A DNA stretch of 64,000 bases. Origin: CAWFZT01 sp963820415 (GTDB lineage: Bacteria > Chloroflexota > Anaerolineae > Anaerolineales > Anaerolineaceae). Below the pieces are notes generated by a model. It made no database searches. It was not told where the DNA came from and worked only from the letters and a program-made list of their open reading frames with translations. The stretch spans positions 1 to 64,000 of the forward strand of contig CAWFZT010000010.1 of assembly GCA_963820415.1 (NCBI GenBank), written 5' to 3'. Position numbers and translations under genes: made by a program. Shown here piece by piece: positions 17,863 through 26,810 of this stretch (position 1 is its first letter; each line of letters begins with the position of its first letter).

Positions 17863-19682
17863 CAGTAGTTATCCTTTGTATCTACTTGTGCTTCCCTTTC
17901 CAGTGGGGGCAGATTCACCTCATAGCGGGCAAAGATGCGGCGGTAAAGGATAGAGCGCCGCAGCAGTTCATCATGGGTACCACTGGCCGCGATACCGCCT
18001 TTGTCCAGCACCAGGATATAGTCCGCCCAACGAATCTTTGACAGGCGGTGCGTGATCAACAGGGTCGTCCGGCCTTGCTCTGCCCGCTGAATCGCTTTCT
18101 GGATCTCGTCTTCGGTTGCGCTGTCGATGGCGCTGGTCGAGTCATCCAAAATCAGGATGCGTGGATTACTCAAAAACGCACGCGCCAGGGCGATGCGCTG
18201 CCGCTCCCCGCCCGAAAGGGTAGTGCCGCGCTCACCAATAACCGTCTGATAGCCCTCCTTGAAGGATAGGATGAAGTCATGGGCCTGGGCTTCACGGGCT
18301 GCCTGTTCGATTTGCTCTTGGGTCGCGCCGGGAGCGCCAAAGGCAATATTTTCCGCAATAGTGCGCGAAAACAGAAATATGTCCTGCTCGATGCGGGAGA
18401 TTTGCGAACGCAGAGCCGTAAGATCCCATTGGCGGACATCCACGCCATCAACCAGGACGCGGCCTTTGCTCACATCATAGGTCCGGTTGACCAGTTGAGT
18501 CAGGGCGGTTTTACCGGAGCCAGTCTGGCCGACAATCGCAATGGTCTGCCCCGGGCGGATGTGGAATGAAACATCACACAGGATCGGGGTATTGTCGTAG
18601 TGGAAGGTCACCTGATCGAAGGTAATCGCCCCTGCAACGGTGGCCTTATAGCCGCCCACATTTTCGTCCAGTTCGGTGCGCGCCTCGATGATCTGTAAAA
18701 TACGCTGGCTGCTGGAAATACCCTGCTGCATTAAGGACCAGGCAAAGATTGAAGCGAAGGTCGGCCAGCGGATGACATTCATCAGGGCCATCACCGACAC
18801 GATCTGAGGAATGGTCACCTGACCCTGCTTGAACAAGATCATGGCATGCAGGAACAGCAGCCCAACCGCCAGGCCATAAGCCAGCAGCGGCAAATAACGT
18901 GCTTCGATCATTCCCTGGCGGACAAAGTAATCACGGTACAGGCGGGCATTCTCGCGAAATTTACGCCGCTCGTAGCCCTCCTGGGCGCTGGCCTTGACCA
19001 CCTCGATGCCAGAAATCGTTTCTTCCAGACCGGCGTTGGTCTTGCCAAACTGATTACGCTGGAGGCGGGTTATCGGGTTCAGCGTCCGGCTGTAACGAAC
19101 CACCAAAATGGTATAAACGCCAGCGTAGAACACTGGCACCAACAGCAGTCGCGGGTCTACGAAACCGATAAACAGGATGGGAGTGGCAAAGCCGGTGACG
19201 ACCGAAAATATAAAGGAAGCGCCGGGAGCAATCATGTCGCTGAGCAAGTTCACGTCATCCGTGGCCCGCGCCATAATATCGCCCACCCGCTGCCGGTCGT
19301 GGAAAGTCTGGCTTTTGCCAAGCAGGCTGGCGTAGAGTTCCTGGCGCGCATCGGCGGCGAAGCCTTTGCCGAGGCCCTCGTTGGTGAAGCTGCCAATCAG
19401 TTGGAAGACGCTGTTCAGAACCAGCACCACCAGGATGGTCAGGGCGATTCTCAAAAGGGCGTCACTCGTGGTAGGATGCAGGATTTCACCCATTGCCTGA
19501 CCCAGCAGGAGCGGCGCCACGTTATTGAGGATCATACTCAGCATGTATCCGCCCAGGGTCACGCTGAGCAGTATTTTATGCTTCCACAAATGCGAAAAGA
19601 TCCAGCGTGTGGTGGTCGAGCGATTATAAGGATAAGCGCCCTCGACGGTAAACTCGCTCTTTAGCGCTGCCTGCTGATTCAA
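17862..19682 (-). CDS. ABC exporter half-transporter, degenerate ATPase
   Basis: Partner of the gene at 16042-17862. It has the same layout (membrane domain, Walker A GQTGSGKT near 388, signature LSGGERQ, Walker B LILDDSTSAID near 510). The residue after the Walker B Asp is Asp, not Glu. This is the usual sign of a heterodimer in which one nucleotide site is weakened and one hydrolyses. The ATG at 19682 has no close partner gene upstream. Confidence 0.85.
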   Translation of the reverse strand: MNQQAALKSEFTVEGAYPYNRSTTTRWIFSHLWKHKILLSVTLGGYMLSMILNNVAPLLLGQAMGEILHPTTSDALLRIALTILVVLVLNSVFQLIGSFTNEGLGKGFAADARQELYASLLGKSQTFHDRQRVGDIMARATDDVNLLSDMIAPGASFIFSVVTGFATPILFIGFVDPRLLLVPVFYAGVYTILVVRYSRTLNPITRLQRNQFGKTNAGLEETISGIEVVKASAQEGYERRKFRENARLYRDYFVRQGMIEARYLPLLAYGLAVGLLFLHAMILFKQGQVTIPQIVSVMALMNVIRWPTFASIFAWSLMQQGISSSQRILQIIEARTELDENVGGYKATVAGAITFDQVTFHYDNTPILCDVSFHIRPGQTIAIVGQTGSGKTALTQLVNRTYDVSKGRVLVDGVDVRQWDLTALRSQISRIEQDIFLFSRTIAENIAFGAPGATQEQIEQAAREAQAHDFILSFKEGYQTVIGERGTTLSGGERQRIALARAFLSNPRILILDDSTSAIDSATEDEIQKAIQRAEQGRTTLLITHRLSKIRWADYILVLDKGGIAASGTHDELLRRSILYRRIFARYEVNLPPLEREAQVDTKDNY

Positions 19683-19809
19683 CGTGGACTGATTCGTCGC
19701 GGCGATGCTGCCTCCTCATCCGTGAACAACGGCTAAAACTTAAGGTCAGCCGATGATACCATAAGAAGGGCTGTCAATCCACATTCTTGTTCCAATAGAA
19801 ATTAGGAAG

Positions 19810-20424
19810 TTAATATAAATATGGAATCAAGCGCTTCGTGCGGCGGACATACTCTTCATATTCTTTCCCAAACCTGGCGATTAACATGGCCTCATCGCTT
19901 TGAATTCGATAAATGTAGGCGATCAAGCCCACCAGCGTGACCATCGAAAAAACAATCCAATTTGAGGCTGCCAGCCCGGCCCCGATCCACACCAGCAGGC
20001 TGCCAGAATAGCCGGGGTGGCGCACCAGTTTGTACGGGCCTTCCTGAACCACGCCATGGTCTGGGGTAATCAGCAGGGTGCGCGTGCAAAACCTGCCAAG
20101 CACCCTGGCCGACCAGGCGCGCAGAGCGATCCCCAGCCCCATTATCCCCACTCCAAACCAACCCGGGAACCATCCCGCCCCCAGCCGGCCAAAGCGGAAA
20201 TAGTTGAACAGAGGCGCTAAAAGCAGGAACAAAATGGAAACGACCAGAGCCAACACCAAACGGCGGGTGCTTTTCTGGTCGGTTTCGTCCGAAACTAAAC
20301 TCCTGGCTTTTTCGCCGCTCCGCAAACGCGTATCCGTGACGAGGTATACGCAAATTAACAAATACGCTGAGATTGTAGGTGCTGTGGTTTCCCTCTTCTC
20401 TTCTTCGCGCCACAAATTTATCAC
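19810..20424 (-). CDS. ICMT/PEMT-like membrane methyltransferase
   Basis: A 204-residue protein with four or five hydrophobic segments and the isoprenylcysteine-carboxyl-methyltransferase-like C-terminus: VVQEGPYKLVRHPGYSG, then two helices and DEAMLIARFGKEYEEYVRR. The RHPGY and E-EY motifs bind S-adenosylmethionine in the family. The likely substrate is a membrane lipid or isoprenoid. The GTG start at 20424 overlaps the corrected stop of the upstream ABC ATPase gene (GTGA), so it may be read as part of that operon. Confidence 0.7.
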   Translation of the reverse strand: MINLWREEEKRETTAPTISAYLLICVYLVTDTRLRSGEKARSLVSDETDQKSTRRLVLALVVSILFLLLAPLFNYFRFGRLGAGWFPGWFGVGIMGLGIALRAWSARVLGRFCTRTLLITPDHGVVQEGPYKLVRHPGYSGSLLVWIGAGLAASNWIVFSMVTLVGLIAYIYRIQSDEAMLIARFGKEYEEYVRRTKRLIPYLY

Positions 20425-21220
20425 TGATGCAGGATCTTGCTCAGGAAGGCCTTAGTGCGCTCCTCGCGGGGTTGGTGAACAGCTCATCCGGGGTGGTATC
20501 CTCGATGATCTTACCTTCGTCCATGAAGAGGATGCGGTCGGCGGCGGCCTTAGCGAAACCCATCTCGTGCGAGACGACCAGCATGGTCATCTCACCTGCC
20601 AGCTCTTTCATTACATCCAGCACCTCGCCGATCATTTCCGGGTCGAGGGCCGAAGTCGGCTCGTCGAACAGCATCAGCCCAGGTTTCATGGCCAGGGCGC
20701 GCGCAATCGCCACGCGCTGCTGCTGCCCGCCGGATAACTGGCTCGGGTAATGGTTGCGCTTATCCGCCAGGCCGACCCGCGCCAGCAGGCGCTCGCCGTC
20801 GGCGATGGCCTGGCTGCGCGGCGTCTTGCGCACGTTCATGGGCGCCTCGATGATGTTTTCCAGGGCGGTCATGTGCGGAAAAAGGTTGAAGCGTTGGAAT
20901 ACCATGCCGATCTCGGCGCGCTGGCGGGCGATATTCTTCTCCGATTCCTCGTGTAACTGGCCGTGCTTCTCATAATAGCCGATCATGCGCCCGTAAACGT
21001 AGATATAACCGCTGTTTATCCTCTCCAGGTGGTTGATACTGCGTAATAAGGTGCTCTTGCCCGACCCTGAAGGGCCGATCAGCACCACCACCTCGTTCTT
21101 GCGCACCTCGAGACTGACGTCCTGCAGCACATGCAGGTCGGCAAAATACTTGTTGACGTTGATGAATTTAACTACTGCATTCTCATCCACGTCATGTTTA
21201 GGAGCAGCTAAAGCAGCCAT
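20421..21220 (-). CDS. Polar amino-acid ABC transporter ATP-binding protein, 3' frameshift
   Basis: The ATPase of an amino-acid importer (GlnQ/HisP family). It shows Walker A GPSGSGKST near residue 53, signature LSGGQQQRVAIARAL, and Walker B LMLFDEPTSALDPE. As written, the frame ends at 20441 with NPARSALRPS. One missing C in a C-run near 20467 would restore the normal family end REERTKAFLSKILHQ, stopping at 20421. I therefore give the corrected end and treat the lesion as a probable sequencing error. It overlaps the permease stop by about one base, and forms an operon with 21220-21993 and 22120-23118. Confidence 0.8.
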
Positions 21221-21993
21221 TAATGACCTCCCTTGGCAAACATGCGTTCGAACATGCCCACACTCTTCACCACCGTTTTACGCTCACCCAGCCCGCCCTC
21301 GATGCGCGCCTGGATGAAGGTCCAGACGGTAGTAAGGGCCAGGTAGTACAGTGACGCATCGATGAAAAGCTCGAAGGGTTTGAAGACCCGCGCGTTGACC
21401 TGGGTATAGCCATAGAATAAATCGCTGGCGGAAATCACCACCATGATGGAGGTGGTCTTCATCATATTGTTGAACTCGTTGCCGAGCGGGGGGATGATTA
21501 CTTTTAATGCCTGGGGAAGCACGATGCGCTGCATCGCTTTGGCGAAAGACATCCCCAGCGACTTGGCCGCTTCCATCTGCCCGACGTCGATCGCTTCGAT
21601 GCCGGCGCGCACGATCTCGGCCATGTAGGCGCCTTCATTAACACCCAGCGCCAGCGTGCCGGCCTGGATGGCGCCCGAAATGGACAGAATCCAGAAATGG
21701 ATATCCGGGAAGTCATAGATATGCGTCACCCCCAACCCGAAGAACAGCAGTGCCATCTGGACCAACAGGGGCGTGCCGCGAAAATACCAGATGTAAGCAT
21801 CCGCGAGCCACCGCAAGGGCGGTAATTTAGACATCTTGGCCAATGCAGCAAACAGGCCCAGGATCACACCCAGGGCCTGCGCTATCACGCTGACTACAAT
21901 GGTTACGATCAGGCCATTGCGTATGAGCGGGTCCGCCAGAGCAGTAGTAGGCCACAGGTATTTCCAAAACAGCGGCCAATCAAAATGATACAT
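21220..21993 (-). CDS. Polar amino-acid ABC transporter permease
   Basis: A 257-residue permease of the HisM/GlnP type, with five predicted membrane helices and the EAA-like loop (AAKSLGMSFAKAMQRIVLPQA) that docks the ATPase. It contains the typical YFRGTPLLVQ and GAYMAEIVRAGI motifs. It lies between the binding protein and the ATPase gene. A hairpin at 22033-22061 separates it from the binding-protein gene and may lower its expression relative to that gene. Confidence 0.88.
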   Translation of the reverse strand: MYHFDWPLFWKYLWPTTALADPLIRNGLIVTIVVSVIAQALGVILGLFAALAKMSKLPPLRWLADAYIWYFRGTPLLVQMALLFFGLGVTHIYDFPDIHFWILSISGAIQAGTLALGVNEGAYMAEIVRAGIEAIDVGQMEAAKSLGMSFAKAMQRIVLPQALKVIIPPLGNEFNNMMKTTSIMVVISASDLFYGYTQVNARVFKPFELFIDASLYYLALTTVWTFIQARIEGGLGERKTVVKSVGMFERMFAKGGH

Positions 21994-22032
21994 GATCTGG
22001 ATTCCTCTCAGTTATTGGGGGATTCGTTAACC

Positions 22033-22061
22033 GGGTGTACGCAGCCAGGCTGCGTACACCC
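22033..22061 (-). terminator. Intercistronic hairpin after binding-protein gene
   Basis: A perfect 14-bp inverted repeat GGGTGTACGCAGCC/GGCTGCGTACACCC has a one-base loop between the binding-protein and permease genes. Such hairpins usually stabilise the upstream message or cause partial termination. No run of T follows, so full termination is unlikely. Confidence 0.6.
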
Positions 22062-22119
22062 ATGAACGCTTGCAAACTACAAATCTATAACCCCCGAACT
22101 ACTGGGGGTAACCCCCTGC

Positions 22120-23118
22120 TTAGGGCAAAGTCACTGCCCCGTCGGTCAGGTTCCATTTGGTCAAAATCTTCAGATAGGTGCCATCAGCCATCATGCTCTT
22201 CAGCGCAGTCTCAACCGCCTGTCCAACCGGGGTGAGAGGCGCCTGGGTGCAATCAGCCACGCCGCAGGGCACGCTGATGCCTTCCTGGATGGGCTCGATT
22301 ACCTGGCCCACAGTCTGGAACAGGTCCGGGTGCTGGACGGTGTAATAGGCCGCCACGGGCAAGTCAGCGAAGTACGCCACCACTTTGTTGGCCTGGAGCT
22401 GCTGCAGCGCGTCGGAATCCTTCTGAGCCACCACTACCTGGGGCGGCTGCTGCCCGGCTGCTTGACACTGCTGGGTCAGGCCCTTACCGACATAGTCGCC
22501 GGTGCCGTTCAGGTAATCGACCTCGGTCGTGCCGGATTCGGCCGCGACTGACTTACCGCACAGGTCCATGGGGCCATTGATGTTGTTGGGATTGCCCTTG
22601 ACGGCCACGAAAGACTGCCCGGCCTCGAAGTAAGGGATCATGCTGACCTGCTTCTGGCGGTCGGCGGTGATATTCTGGGCCGAGATGATGATGTCGCACT
22701 TGCCCGAGGTCACTGCGGCGATGATGGTATCGAAGACGCTGTTGACGAACTGCACCTTGAGGCCCAGGCGGTTGGCGATCTCGGTGCCGATCTCGATATC
22801 CAGGCCCTGGGGATTGCCGTTCTCATCGAAGAACTCCTGGGGCGGGTAGGGGATGTCGGAGCAGATCAACAGGTGACCCTTCTGCGACAGCGCATCGGGT
22901 GAAATCTGGGCTACCGGCGTTGGCGCTGCTGGAGTGGGGGTAGGCGGCACGGCGGTGGGGGCCGGCGCGACCGTATCGGTAGGAGCCGCCTGTGGAGCGG
23001 TGGTGGCGGTTGGAACTGCCGGGACTGCTGTAGGGACAGGCACAGGCGTAGCCGGCGCGCAGGCCGCCAGCAGCAGCGTACATACTACAATTAAACTGAC
23101 AAAACTCAACCTTTTCAT
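22120..23118 (-). CDS. Polar amino-acid ABC transporter substrate-binding lipoprotein
   Basis: A 332-residue lipoprotein: signal peptide with an LLAAC lipobox, a long Ala/Pro/Thr/Val linker to about residue 75, then the family-3 solute-binding fold (LLICSDIPYPPQEFFDENG, GLDIEIGTEIANRLG, DIIISAQNITADRQKQV). It contains several Cys (C-S-D, SGKC, DLCGKS, CGVADC) that may form disulphides. The ATG has an AGGAGAAG site. Upstream is a consensus promoter and a structured leader (23156-23281). The bound amino acid cannot be told from sequence alone. Confidence 0.85.
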   Translation of the reverse strand: MKRLSFVSLIVVCTLLLAACAPATPVPVPTAVPAVPTATTAPQAAPTDTVAPAPTAVPPTPTPAAPTPVAQISPDALSQKGHLLICSDIPYPPQEFFDENGNPQGLDIEIGTEIANRLGLKVQFVNSVFDTIIAAVTSGKCDIIISAQNITADRQKQVSMIPYFEAGQSFVAVKGNPNNINGPMDLCGKSVAAESGTTEVDYLNGTGDYVGKGLTQQCQAAGQQPPQVVVAQKDSDALQQLQANKVVAYFADLPVAAYYTVQHPDLFQTVGQVIEPIQEGISVPCGVADCTQAPLTPVGQAVETALKSMMADGTYLKILTKWNLTDGAVTLP

Positions 23119-23155
23119 TTTCTCTTCTCCTCTGACAAATTTGGCAGAATAAAAT

Positions 23156-23281
23156 AGAGGCCCTCCGGTTTTCGGAAGGCCTCTACGCTTTGCTACAATC
23201 TCTACTCGTGTTGTGGGCTAAGCGTAATTTGCCGCCCTTCCCGGAGGGAAGTCGGAAGGCCAATTCGGCCGCTTAGCTCCC
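23156..23281 (-). ncRNA. Structured leader RNA: candidate riboswitch or attenuator
   Basis: In the minus-strand transcript, from about 23281, a closing stem GCTAAGCG/CGCTTAGC (23270-23277 with 23217-23224) encloses two hairpins, GGCC-GAATT-GGCC and CTTCCC-tcc-GGGAAG. It is followed ~30 nt later by a terminator-like hairpin at 23156-23184 (AGAGGCCTTCCG/CGGAGGGCCTCT, with one mismatch) leading into TATTTTATT. CCCTCCGG in the upstream domain and GGCCTTCCG (present in both domains) can each pair with the terminator right arm. Alternative folds are therefore possible. I could not assign it to a known riboswitch class. Confidence 0.5.
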
Positions 23282-23305
23282 AAATAGACCACCATAATGG
23301 GTCGA

Positions 23306-23334
23306 TTTTTATCACAAAGGCAAGCCAATGTCAA
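23306..23334 (-). promoter_or_regulatory. Promoter of amino-acid transporter operon
   Basis: Perfect -35 TTGACA (23329-23334) and -10 TAAAAA (23306-23311), 17 bp apart, on the minus strand. Transcription would begin near 23299, just before the structured leader. Confidence 0.6.
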
Positions 23335-23357
23335 GGATTTTAATGTAACATTTATCT

Positions 23358-24112
23358 CTATCTTAAATACTTCAAAGTATCCGCCAGCGACTGGCGTGCG
23401 TCATACGCAGGCCAGTATTCCAGGCCGAAATAGCGCCCATAACCGGCCGCGTCCACCGCCTTGACAATGCCGCGGTAATCCAGCTCACCCGTGAACAGCT
23501 CGTGGCGTCCCGGCACGCCGGCCGAATGGAAATGACCGATAGAAGCAATGTTTTCGTTGATCGTGGCGATGATGTTGCCCTCCATGATCTGCATATGGTA
23601 GACGTCATAGAGCAGCTTCACCTGCGGGCTGCCGACCGCCCGCACCACCTCGAAGCCCAGCCGGGCCGAATTGAGGAAATAGCCGGGGTGGTCGACGCGC
23701 GTGTTGAGCGCTTCCAGGCACAGGGTCACCCCCAGTGGCTCAACCACCTCGGCGGCCCGCTGCAGGTTTTCGACCAGGGCGGCCTTCTGGGCCGCCGGGT
23801 CGCCCCCAGCCTGGCCGGTCAGGGCGATCAAAGCATGGCAGTCCAGGTCCCGGGCGATCTCGACCGAGCGGCGCGCGCTGTCAAGAAACGCCCCGCCGGG
23901 GGCGTCGACGCAGTTGGTCCAGCCGTCCAGCATACCACAAATCGAGACGGCGATGTGGTGCTGGGCGGCCAGGCGGGCAATGCGCGGGATATCCTTGCCT
24001 TGGGGTCCCAGAATTCGATGGCGTCAAAGCCCAATTCAGCCGCAATGGCGATACGGTCGTAAAAATCGACCTCAGGCAAGACGGATTCGATACACAGAGA
24101 ATATTTAGGCAT
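23358..24112 (-). pseudogene. Hydroxypyruvate isomerase-like TIM barrel protein, single frameshift
   Basis: The ATG at 24112 follows a GGAGACATT site and begins PKYSLCIESVLPEVDFYDR. After DPKA (near 24000) the frame is lost. One missing G in the AAGG context would restore GKDIPRIARLAAQHH and lead into the long downstream frame, with ALTGQAGGDP, CLEALNTRVDHPGY, LLYDVYHMQIMEGN and FGLEYWP. These are the conserved metal-site motifs of the Hyi/xylose-isomerase-like family. The corrected protein is about 252 residues. The change is probably a homopolymer sequencing error or a very recent mutation. Confidence 0.7.
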
Positions 24113-24187
24113 AATGTCTCCTTTCAAATGTGATTTCGTTCTAAGGTTAGGACAAGAAAAAAAGTCATTACACAAATCTAATCGACA

Positions 24188-24724
24188 TCAATTAGTATAA
24201 CCTTGATAGGGAGGGTCTGGAAAATGGCGTTTTAACCGTGCAATATCATAGACCAGATGCTCGCCATAAGATACTCCTGAAGACATTTGTGAATGAAGAT
24301 TATGACAGGGAACGATCTCAATGCCAACATCTGCTTTGTTTTCATTGAAGAAATATTGGAATTTTGCCATATCATAGAACATAAAAGCGTACTTACCAAA
24401 TTGAACTTCAACCAAGACTTTATTTTTCACAAAATCAACTTGTTTATACGCCCCCGGAATAGCAATAACACTGTTTGGAATTTGGATCGTATAAGTATCT
24501 CGCAATTCCTCGTAATGAAAATCCCGAAGCGCACGCGAAAACTGCTTGTTCATATCAACGGGCGAGAATAGCATTCTGCCCTGCTTAGTTCTTTCTCTGC
24601 TCTCTTTTATCCGCTGTGCCTTGACTAATCCTACGGCCGCGTAAATTTCACTCTCGATTTCAGGGTAGTGCACTTTTAGGATCTCTGACCTGCCTAGATG
24701 AGAATACTCATATACTACTCTCAT
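24188..24724 (-). CDS. BglII/BstYI-like type II restriction endonuclease
   Basis: A 178-residue protein. KQVDFVKNKVLVEVQFGKY at residues 94-112 places Asp97, Glu106 and Gln108 at the same spacing (D-x8-E-x-Q) as the BglII active site, and the following YAFMFYDMAKFQYFF resembles the segment after it in BglII. Prediction: cleavage of a GATC-centred hexamer, such as AGATCT or RGATCY; this rests on family resemblance. Its ATG overlaps the corrected end of the methyltransferase gene. The region is clearly AT-rich relative to its neighbours, which suggests acquisition by transfer. Confidence 0.72.
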   Translation of the reverse strand: MRVVYEYSHLGRSEILKVHYPEIESEIYAAVGLVKAQRIKESRERTKQGRMLFSPVDMNKQFSRALRDFHYEELRDTYTIQIPNSVIAIPGAYKQVDFVKNKVLVEVQFGKYAFMFYDMAKFQYFFNENKADVGIEIVPCHNLHSQMSSGVSYGEHLVYDIARLKRHFPDPPYQGYTN

Positions 24725-25669
24725 CGTTTTTCCTTTTCTTATAGTCTTCAGCAGATTTTAGTAATCTAACTTGCAATAAATCGCCGACCTCAACATACCG
24801 AGGCGGAATATTCTTAACCGAACCATTTGGCTCATACACTGAACGTTCCATAGGGCGAATCCTAACTCCCCTTTCTCTGCGAGACCGATCCGCTCCTTGG
24901 TTATTTTAATATACTCCGGCATTATCTCAGCCCCCACGGCTTTTCGGCCATGAATCAGTGCAGCAATAGCGGTAGTTCCTACCCCAAGAAATGGATCAAG
25001 CACCCAATCCCCTGGATTTGTCAATGCAAGTACCAACCGTTCGATTAATTCTACGGGAAATTGGCAAGGGTGAGCAGTTTTCTCAACATGGTTGGCTTTT
25101 ACATTAGGAATTTCCCAAATATCTGAAGGGTTCTTCCCTAAAGGGTTGCTGGATAATTCTCCTTTATTCGGTCCTTTAAAATGTTTCTTATTTGGATATT
25201 TTTGAGGGATGCGAACAGCGTCTAAATTAAATAAATAATTATCGCCTTTAGTAAACCACAACACCACCTCATACCGACCAGAAAATCTTTTAGAAGCGTG
25301 TAAGCCGTGTCCAAAATGCCAAACTATCCTATTCCGCAAGTGAAGGCCATATTTCACAAATATCGGATAAAGCATGATGTCTAAAGGAATAATCTCACTA
25401 TCCTTCACATAATTGCCTACCTGCCAGCAAATACTTCCATGAGGATTTAGAACACGAACGCATTCTTTAATAATCTCTTCTTGTTGAGCAAGGTATTCGG
25501 AAAGGTCAAGGCGTTCCTCATAAGGTTTACCGAGATTATAAGGAGGGGAAGTCACCGTCAATTGCACAAATTCGCTGGGAATTTGCTTTAATAAATTTCT
25601 AGTATCTCCTTCATGCAGAATGAGATCTGTAGAAATTTCAAAAGTGGAAGAAGTTTTTATACTACCCAT
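24708..25669 (-). CDS. Type II DNA methyltransferase (beta class), 3' frameshift
   Basis: Cognate modification enzyme for the neighbouring endonuclease. The catalytic motif TSPPYN is at residues 40-45, and the AdoMet motif DPFLGVGTT is near residue 220. This order defines the beta class, and TSPPY favours N4-cytosine. As written the frame ends at 24758 with unrelated sequence after AEKGEL. One missing base near 24868 gives RIRPMERSVYEPNGS, then IPPRYVEVGDLLQVRLL, and a TGA at 24708. That stop lies 14 bases inside the endonuclease gene, a typical R-M overlap. I use the corrected end. Confidence 0.75.
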
Positions 25670-25790
25670 TTTTATTTTTGAATGTTAATCCATCTTTCAG
25701 TAATCTAAAAGCATTATACTCTCTCGATTCTAAATTTCCCAATCCTTCAACATCCTTCTCTGAAATCTACTCACTCTACTAGCAACGCCT

Positions 25791-26690
25791 TTACCTCTTA
25801 CGCTGCGGCAGGGACGGCTGGGCACCTTTTTTGGTGGTCGACAGGGCCCCGGCGGCGCTGCCCCAACGCATGGCCTCTTCCAAGGTGCTACCTTCGGCCA
25901 GGACCGCTCCCAGGCAGCCGACGAAGGCGTCTCCGGCGGCAGTGGTATCCACCGGCTTGACCGGGAAGGCCGGGAAATTCTGGAAAACCTGGGCAGTCGC
26001 CAGCAGCGCCCCGCGCCCACCCAGGGTGATGATCACGTTCGCTGCGCCGCTTGCCCGCAGGTCGCTGGCTGCTGCCCGGATCTGCTCGTCGCTGTCAACC
26101 GGCAGGCCGGTCAATAACGCCGCTTCGAATTCGTTGGGTACCAGCACATCCACCAGGTGGGTCAGCTCGGACGGCAGCGGCTGGGCCGGAGCCGGGTTGA
26201 GCACCACCATCACCCCGTGGGCGTGCCCGATCTGCGCCGCCCGCACCACCGTCTCCAGCGGAATTTCGAGCTGCAACAGCATAACCTGCCCTGTGGCGAT
26301 CACCGCTTCGGCGGCGTCCATATCCGCCGGCGAGAGGAGCATGTTGGCGCCCGGGGCAACCAGGATGCTGTTCTGCCCGGCATCGTCGACCATAATCAGG
26401 GCAATCCCCGAAGCGGCCTGCGGGTCGCGGCCGACCCCGGTGACATCCACCCCGGCTTTGGACAGGTTGTCGAGCAATTGGCTCCCGAAGGGATCCATAC
26501 CGACCCGCCCGAGCATGCGCACCTGCGCCCCCAGCCGCCGCGCCGCCACGGCCTGGTTAGCGCCCTTGCCTCCCGGCACAGTGCGGAAATCGCCGCCGAT
26601 AACCGTCTCGCCGGCGTGCGGGATGCGCTGGCTGCGCGCCACCAGGTCCATGTTTATACTGCCAACCACGACTACCTTCGGCTCAGGCAT
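25791..26690 (-). CDS. rbsK: Ribokinase
   Basis: A PfkB-family sugar kinase of 299 residues. The N-terminus (VVVVGSINMDLVARSQRIP), the sugar-binding VPGGKGANQAVAARRLG and the C-terminal catalytic motif DTTAAGDAFVG with its anion hole and Asp base are all present. It phosphorylates ribose or a related free sugar at O5. No ribose transporter or RbsD is adjacent, so the sugar may come from the nearby glycosidases. Confidence 0.85.
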   Translation of the reverse strand: MPEPKVVVVGSINMDLVARSQRIPHAGETVIGGDFRTVPGGKGANQAVAARRLGAQVRMLGRVGMDPFGSQLLDNLSKAGVDVTGVGRDPQAASGIALIMVDDAGQNSILVAPGANMLLSPADMDAAEAVIATGQVMLLQLEIPLETVVRAAQIGHAHGVMVVLNPAPAQPLPSELTHLVDVLVPNEFEAALLTGLPVDSDEQIRAAASDLRASGAANVIITLGGRGALLATAQVFQNFPAFPVKPVDTTAAGDAFVGCLGAVLAEGSTLEEAMRWGSAAGALSTTKKGAQPSLPQRKR

Positions 26691-26740
26691 AATCTAATCC
26701 TTTCCTAAGATTTTCACCGCAAAGGAACTAAGAACACACC

Positions 26741-26790
26741 CTTCACCCCTCATCCCTCATCCCTCACCCCTGCGGGTGCGCTGAAGAGCG
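26741..26790. repeat. Short tandem repeat plus double-hairpin REP-like motif
   Basis: CCCTTCACCCCTCATCCCT is followed by further CATCCCT units, then CACCC-ctgc-GGGTG and CGCT-gaag-AGCG hairpins at 26765-26790. It lies in the 120 bp between ribokinase and GH31 and is the clearest copy of the double-hairpin motif. Confidence 0.55.
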
Positions 26791-26810
26791 TGCGGTGACC
26801 CATTTTTATC

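Noticed and set aside
23215..23281. T-box leader
   Set aside because: An AAGGGCGGCAAATTACGC stretch is vaguely like a T-box, but there is no specifier stem or clear T-box sequence.
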